A stretch of 64,000 nt of DNA from Sympetrum striolatum (Eukaryota; Arthropoda; Insecta; Odonata; Libellulidae), in contig OX388351.1 in assembly GCA_947579665.1 (NCBI GenBank), forward strand, positions 62,194,939 through 62,258,938. Direction: 5' to 3'. A program made the position numbers and the translations under genes. The notes under the pieces are model-generated. The model searched no databases and had not been told where the DNA came from. It worked only from the letters and a program-made list of their open reading frames with translations. Of the stretch, positions 59,525-64,000 are shown one piece after another. Each line of letters opens with the position of its first letter. Position 1 is the stretch's first letter.

Positions 59525-61428
59525 TAAGATACCCAGCGGAGGGCTCCGATCATTTTGGACTCACTGCTATCTAACCTGTAGTCTCTTAACAAACTGCTTA
59601 ATATTTTACGCGCGAAAATTTCTTTTGGATAATGAAATTAGAAGGACTAGTCGTGCAGAGTCGAGCAAAGCTCAAAAAGAATTGAATAATATGCTTGTAA
59701 TTATTTAATTCCTTTATTTAAACCTTCTCCGTCAAAAATTTTAAAATACTAAATCGATTAAGAGTTTCAACATTGGGAAAAGGTATGAGCCAACAACTTA
59801 AGGCTGTTACAACTCCACTCTTAATATTTGCACGTAAACGCTCATGCATGAAAAATACATTTAAATCTATTGCTACGGATCTCTGTGGCAATTCCTCCTT
59901 TTGGTGCTAAATCTGCTTTTAATGTTTTTGTCTACATAACGGTTAACCGGTACCAAGCATACCTTCCTTCTCAAGAAAACAAAGGGAGCTTCTGCGTAGG
60001 GGTGAGAGAAAGGGTCTTCAATGGAGCGGTCGCAGGTTACTGATCAAGGAATCAGAGAAGCGCCCACAAACGCTGTGGACGGTCTACCAGACTGCCCATG
60101 TCTCGGACCGTCTCTGCTTTCAGGAGTAGAATTAAACATATATAGACCATAGAAAGATCACTCCTGTAGAAATTTAAGCTTCGGAACATTCTAATTCTAA
60201 TATTACGTTCTCAATATTTACATTAATCTTTTCAGGCTTTTTTCGCTATTTCTTCTAACCAACGATTTTCATAAACCTTCGGGATATCCTTACCAATCAA
60301 TCAACAACAAAACGGGAAAATTTAAGAAAAAGCTATTTGCGTAAACTGGCGTTCCTTTGGTTCTTTTTCATTACTATCATTGAATGTATAGTGTTTATAA
60401 TTCTTTTATCCCATTAAATGATAGATACAGTTATTAGTTTCGTAGATTTTAAGAACCTTTAAAATTAATATAAAAAAACACCTAAAGCAAGTGAATACAT
60501 TTTTTCTCTAAGAGTTGATGATAGTCAAAACGTTCAACTCATCTTGAATCACTTATAAAATTTACTAGTTGATCTCACCTCGTTTATAAAATACAAAATA
60601 AGGATGTCATTTAAATACGTATTTAAACACAATTATAATCGTCATTACTGTAACACACACGCAATAACTTGCTCATCCTGCGCCGAGTACTAATAAGTAA
60701 TACCCCTAGCTTAGTCTTAAATTTGGTTAGAGGTCGATTAACCCATTGTCATGCAAAAGTGACAATTCTACGGATAGCGCTCTTATCATTTTTCATAACT
60801 GATAAAATAAAAGATGGTCTTCTTAAATTACTGAGAACTTCGAAATAAATTCTAATACACTTCGGAGTTGATTGGTGGAGCAGTAAATAGCTAAAAATAC
60901 GAGAGGAGTAACTTTTGAGAAATAATATTTCGAGAATTTTACCAAAAGGACGTCTACCGCTGGCCATTTACTACAGTATTTACTGGAAGCCATTACTTTG
61001 AAACGATAAGGAATCCATGGATCCAATATTTAGGACAGTGGTTTCATCAAGCGATATATGATTATTTTCATTCAATCCACATCAGATAAACAGTGAGATC
61101 TCGTAAGTTATAGGCTGAAAAACACACAAAATATCAAATCTGATGCTCTGCAGTCCCACTTTATGAGAGATTTAATTCTTCGAGTCATTCTTCTAATTGC
61201 GAGCTAAAAATTATACATATATCAGAGAAGGCTAGCGGACATATTATTTTAGATAACATCAAAATGAATCAAGCAAATTGCAACTCAAATCCTCTTCTCC
61301 CAACGAGAAAGTTTTTCCTTTCCATTCCCCTTTGGCAGAGAAAGGAAATCTTGCCCTTCTCCCCACCTATTTCGTTTTGTCCTGTATAACAGTTTTCCAG
61401 GAATTCTACCCTTTTACCTGCAGGTCAC
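59525..61428. other. Stretch without a recognisable gene
   Basis: Mixed AT-rich sequence with a slightly GC-richer part at 59,980-60,120. Small frames only (for example 60,749-60,967 minus and 61,278-61,562 plus, the latter running into the hAT element). Nothing supports a gene. Confidence 0.45.
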
Positions 61429-62910
61429 CAGAGCTGCCAAATTACTGCTTCAACAATCCGCTAAAATTAATCGAAATTAAGTCAAAATCCGCTAGAATGA
61501 TCATAAGAAAAGTCAAAAATTCCGCCGAAGGAAAAAAGGGTAAAAATATCAACAAAAATTAACTTTTACATTGTTATCTGTTTTTAAATTGATTTCCTGT
61601 CAAAATATAACACTGAAAATAGTACAATATCGAAAAGACATTATTTTACAATTTTCTCAACAAAAAATATATATTTAAAGGTATTATAAAACTAACTAAA
61701 AACTAAATATTGTAAAATACTTATATATTTGTGAGCTCATCCAAATCTTCCTCCTCTCCCTCATAACTGTGCTTGTATTGTACTCTCTTTGGATAGAGCA
61801 TCCTGTGAAATTTCGTAATTGTAACAATTACTCCCACAGCGCTTCAGACCACATCCAACTGTCAATATGGAATTCAACATTTTTGTTTTCATTGCGTTTC
61901 TCATTTTTCCTTTAATTCTGTTCGAATGTTCATTGCAATAATTAATAATTGCACAAAAAAATCGAAAGTTCATTGAATATAAACAAGAAATTTGGTAAAA
62001 TAAAATGATGACCTGATGATGACGATGTTTCGTTGAAACCGGTCGTTTCAAATAAACTGTGGAAAAAAGTACTAACTTCTGTTATTTTATTGTGATGGAT
62101 TTCCACAAAACTACGCCTTCCTCCGTGGATTTTAAGAAATTTGGTATCAGAAAGCTCCGGTCCAGCTATTACTTTGTTGCTTTTGCTCGGCTCATTGCGA
62201 GGCGCCGTAATGAAAGTCGAGAGGCGACGTATTTCCTTCAGCTGAGGCTGGTGACCCCCGATTTAAACAGCAAGTTTGTTATTTCTTGGGAAACTTGGTT
62301 GTAGAAATCATCAAAATGAACGATAGCAAAAGACTATGTTCATTCTGTGTTAGCGAAAAACTGAATATTAGCATATTCCTCCATCGTAATTGCTAAATGC
62401 TGTTATTTTTCCATTTAATCATACACATTTTGAGAAATTTTTCGAATTTTTTTTACCAAAATTCATTGCCCGAAAACGAGGTGCGCGTTTACATGGGGGC
62501 GCGTGGTACATGAGAATATACGGTAATTCCTAGAAATTCCCCAATATTTGTCTACTTGGAAGTTACTCCTCCATCTGGAAGCTATTTAACGCATTGCCGA
62601 AAATTTGTGTCCGCCAGTGTCCTCTTCACCCTTTTAAAGGAAAGAAAATTTCTGACGTAAACCTCTTCTAAATGAATGAGGGTTCACTTCCGTCCCTTCA
62701 CCGGGTGTGGTATTCCGGTAATCCCCACACGTAGTTGTCGTAGTGCGCTATGCCACTGATGCCACTTGAAACTCAAATTCCGCCAGAAAAAGTCAAAAAT
62801 TGCGACTTTCCCGCCCAATTTACCGCTATCCGCTAGATGATATTTTTTTCCGCTAAGCGACAGCAAATTCCGCCAGATCTAGCGGGAAAAAAGCCAGATT
62901 GGCAGCACTG
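61429..62910. mobile_element. 1,482-bp non-autonomous hAT element with exact 8-bp target duplication
   Basis: The left end reads CAGAGCTGCCAA and the reverse complement of the right end reads CAGTGCTGCCAA (one mismatch in 12). CAGGTCAC flanks both sides exactly (61,421-61,428 and 62,911-62,918). Subterminal phrases with CCGCTA and TTCCGCC recur near both ends. No transposase is recognised inside. A segment around 62,015-62,070 (TCGTTGAAACCGGTCG, then AATAAA) looks like the 3' end of another retroelement. An 81-codon frame at 62,059-62,304 has no recognised domain. Confidence 0.9.
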
Positions 62911-62918
62911 CAGGTCAC

Positions 62919-63385
62919 ACTTTTGTTCCCTCTTATTCTTTCTTCTTTTTCCAGGCACACGCCATATGGAGGATCGCGTATTTATGTAAATGTTGAAGAT
63001 GGTGCAAGTAAGCGTCGAAGCTAATTGTGTAAATTTTCTACGGTGTTGTTATAAGGATAATTTAATTTTACAAAGTCATGGAATACACAGTCTATAGGAG
63101 TCATGAGAGTAACGGGATACAGTAATCTATAAAAAAATATTCCTTATTTAAATCAATCGGATGAGCTTTAGCTTTGAGGAACTTCATAGGTAACTAAACA
63201 TAATGAAATAAACAACTTCGTCAAAGTTACACGACTTTTTGTGTGGAAGTTGTGGAACTTTTATTTCCTCGTGTTTATACCTTAGTTATTTCTCTTGATA
63301 ATAGAATGCTTTTCAATTGGGAAAGTTAAACGAAAGGTTTATAAAAGCAATCAAATTATAGTAATCCACCGAATTATGCACATAT
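62919..63385. other. Spacer, with one weak exon-like block
   Basis: TTCTTCTTTTTCCAG at 62,940-62,954 is followed by a 53-bp open block and then GTAAGC at 63,008. One frame reads HTPYGGSRIYVNVEDGA. No partner exon is recognised, so it may be chance. The rest shows nothing. Confidence 0.25.
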
Positions 63386-63387
63386 CC

Positions 63388-64000
63388 TATATATAAAAAT
63401 TGCGCCTGCGTGTGTCTGTGGCCGCAAAACTCGAAAACCACCCGGTCGATTGCCTTGAAATTTTTACAGAACATTGCATTCAAATATATTTACGAAATAT
63501 GAAATACGAAAGTGTTTCTATTGTAAAAAATTGTGACACTTTGTCCTTGCTTCGATCACAGACGAGTCAAAGCATTTCCGTAAGAAATGCACGTAAAGTT
63601 CATTTTTATCGCAGCAGGCTTCATTTCTTTTGCAAAATTATATTTAAAAATCTGATGTGGCCAGCACATGACTTTCTCCATATATAAGATGTAAATATTT
63701 ATCTACGACAGTAATTTCGAACTCTATATTCAATCTAAACTTGGAAAATGAGTGATTAATTTATATATTATTATCTTTTACGTCACAAACATTATAAATA
63801 ATGTTTTTCGGGACATGTTCGATGAAAAACGATGAAATTGGCCTTTCGCCCCAGCGCCCAGAGCAACCACAACGTACATAATCAGGAACTTCCGGTTCAT
63901 CAGTATTTCACAAATAACTCCTACACAATCAATGATAAAAAAATATGTTTCTTACAAAAGTTATAGTAAATTACATTTGCTAAAACTTTTATAAATAATT
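63388..64000 (-). repeat. Inverted relative of the 317-bp repeat element, cut by the window end
   Basis: From about 63,653 the sequence is the reverse complement of 41,395-41,220 (CTGATGTGGCCAGCACATGA, then ACGTCACAAACATTATAAAT). It continues into the 317-bp unit (CTTCCGGTTCATCAGTATTT, then AAAAGTTATAGTAAATTACA). The part at 63,388-63,650 opens TATATATAAAAATTGCGCCT and goes on TGTGTCTGTGGCCGCAAAAC, a phrase style common at the edges of Helitron-like insect repeats. That class is a guess. Confidence 0.75.

Overview
The window is AT-rich eukaryotic DNA, almost certainly from an arthropod and most likely an insect. It has spliced genes with GT-AG introns, and remnants of THAP/P-element, piggyBac, hAT, PIF/Harbinger, Polinton-type polymerase and LINE elements. 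Gene density is very low. I recognise one conserved cellular gene, the 3' part of the scavenger decapping enzyme DCPS (about 33.2-37.4 kb, plus strand). One transposon accessory gene also looks intact: a MADF-BESS protein at 46.6-48.0 kb on the minus strand. Most of the rest is mobile or repeated DNA.

Layout. (1) 1-19,093: a giant imperfect palindrome, cut by the window start, with arms of about 9 kb. Its centre is a GA-rich/CT-rich spacer near 10.0-10.2 kb. The arms carry mirrored exon-like blocks with good splice signals, including a tandem array of ~232-bp units (nine on the left, seven on the right). Arm identity is very high near the centre and lower at the outer ends. (2) 19.1-30.2 kb: sparse DNA with a decayed piggyBac transposase (22.6-23.7 kb, minus), a broken N-terminal half of a Polinton/adintovirus-type DNA polymerase B (25.0-26.8 kb, plus) and a 51-bp minisatellite (27.6-27.9 kb). 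(3) 30.3-32.5 kb: a P-element-like transposase gene whose THAP zinc finger still splices in frame while the rest is broken. (4) 33.2-37.4 kb: DCPS exons. (5) 37.4-42.1 kb: a LINE reverse-transcriptase tail, a decayed hAT-like gene split by a 317-bp tandem repeat, and a mariner-type MITE. (6) 42.1-50.8 kb: a PIF/Harbinger neighbourhood. A 5.7-kb element has a dead transposase and an intact MADF-BESS partner converging on it; it is hit by a LINE and a hAT MITE and flanked by related short elements. (7) 51.5-59.5 kb: seven ~1.1-kb units in mixed orientation, joined by TATC/GATA microsatellites. Each unit holds six ~165-bp monomers, and each monomer carries a motif resembling the RNA polymerase III B box. 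(8) 59.5-64 kb: little recognisable, except a 1.48-kb hAT element with a perfect 8-bp target duplication and, at the end, an inverted relative of the 40.5-41.4 kb repeat.

The genes do not form one pathway. DCPS is a housekeeping mRNA-decay gene in a transposon graveyard. The two most unusual structures are the palindrome with mirrored exon arrays and the B-box-bearing higher-order repeat. All identifications come from reading motifs by eye; no database search was possible.
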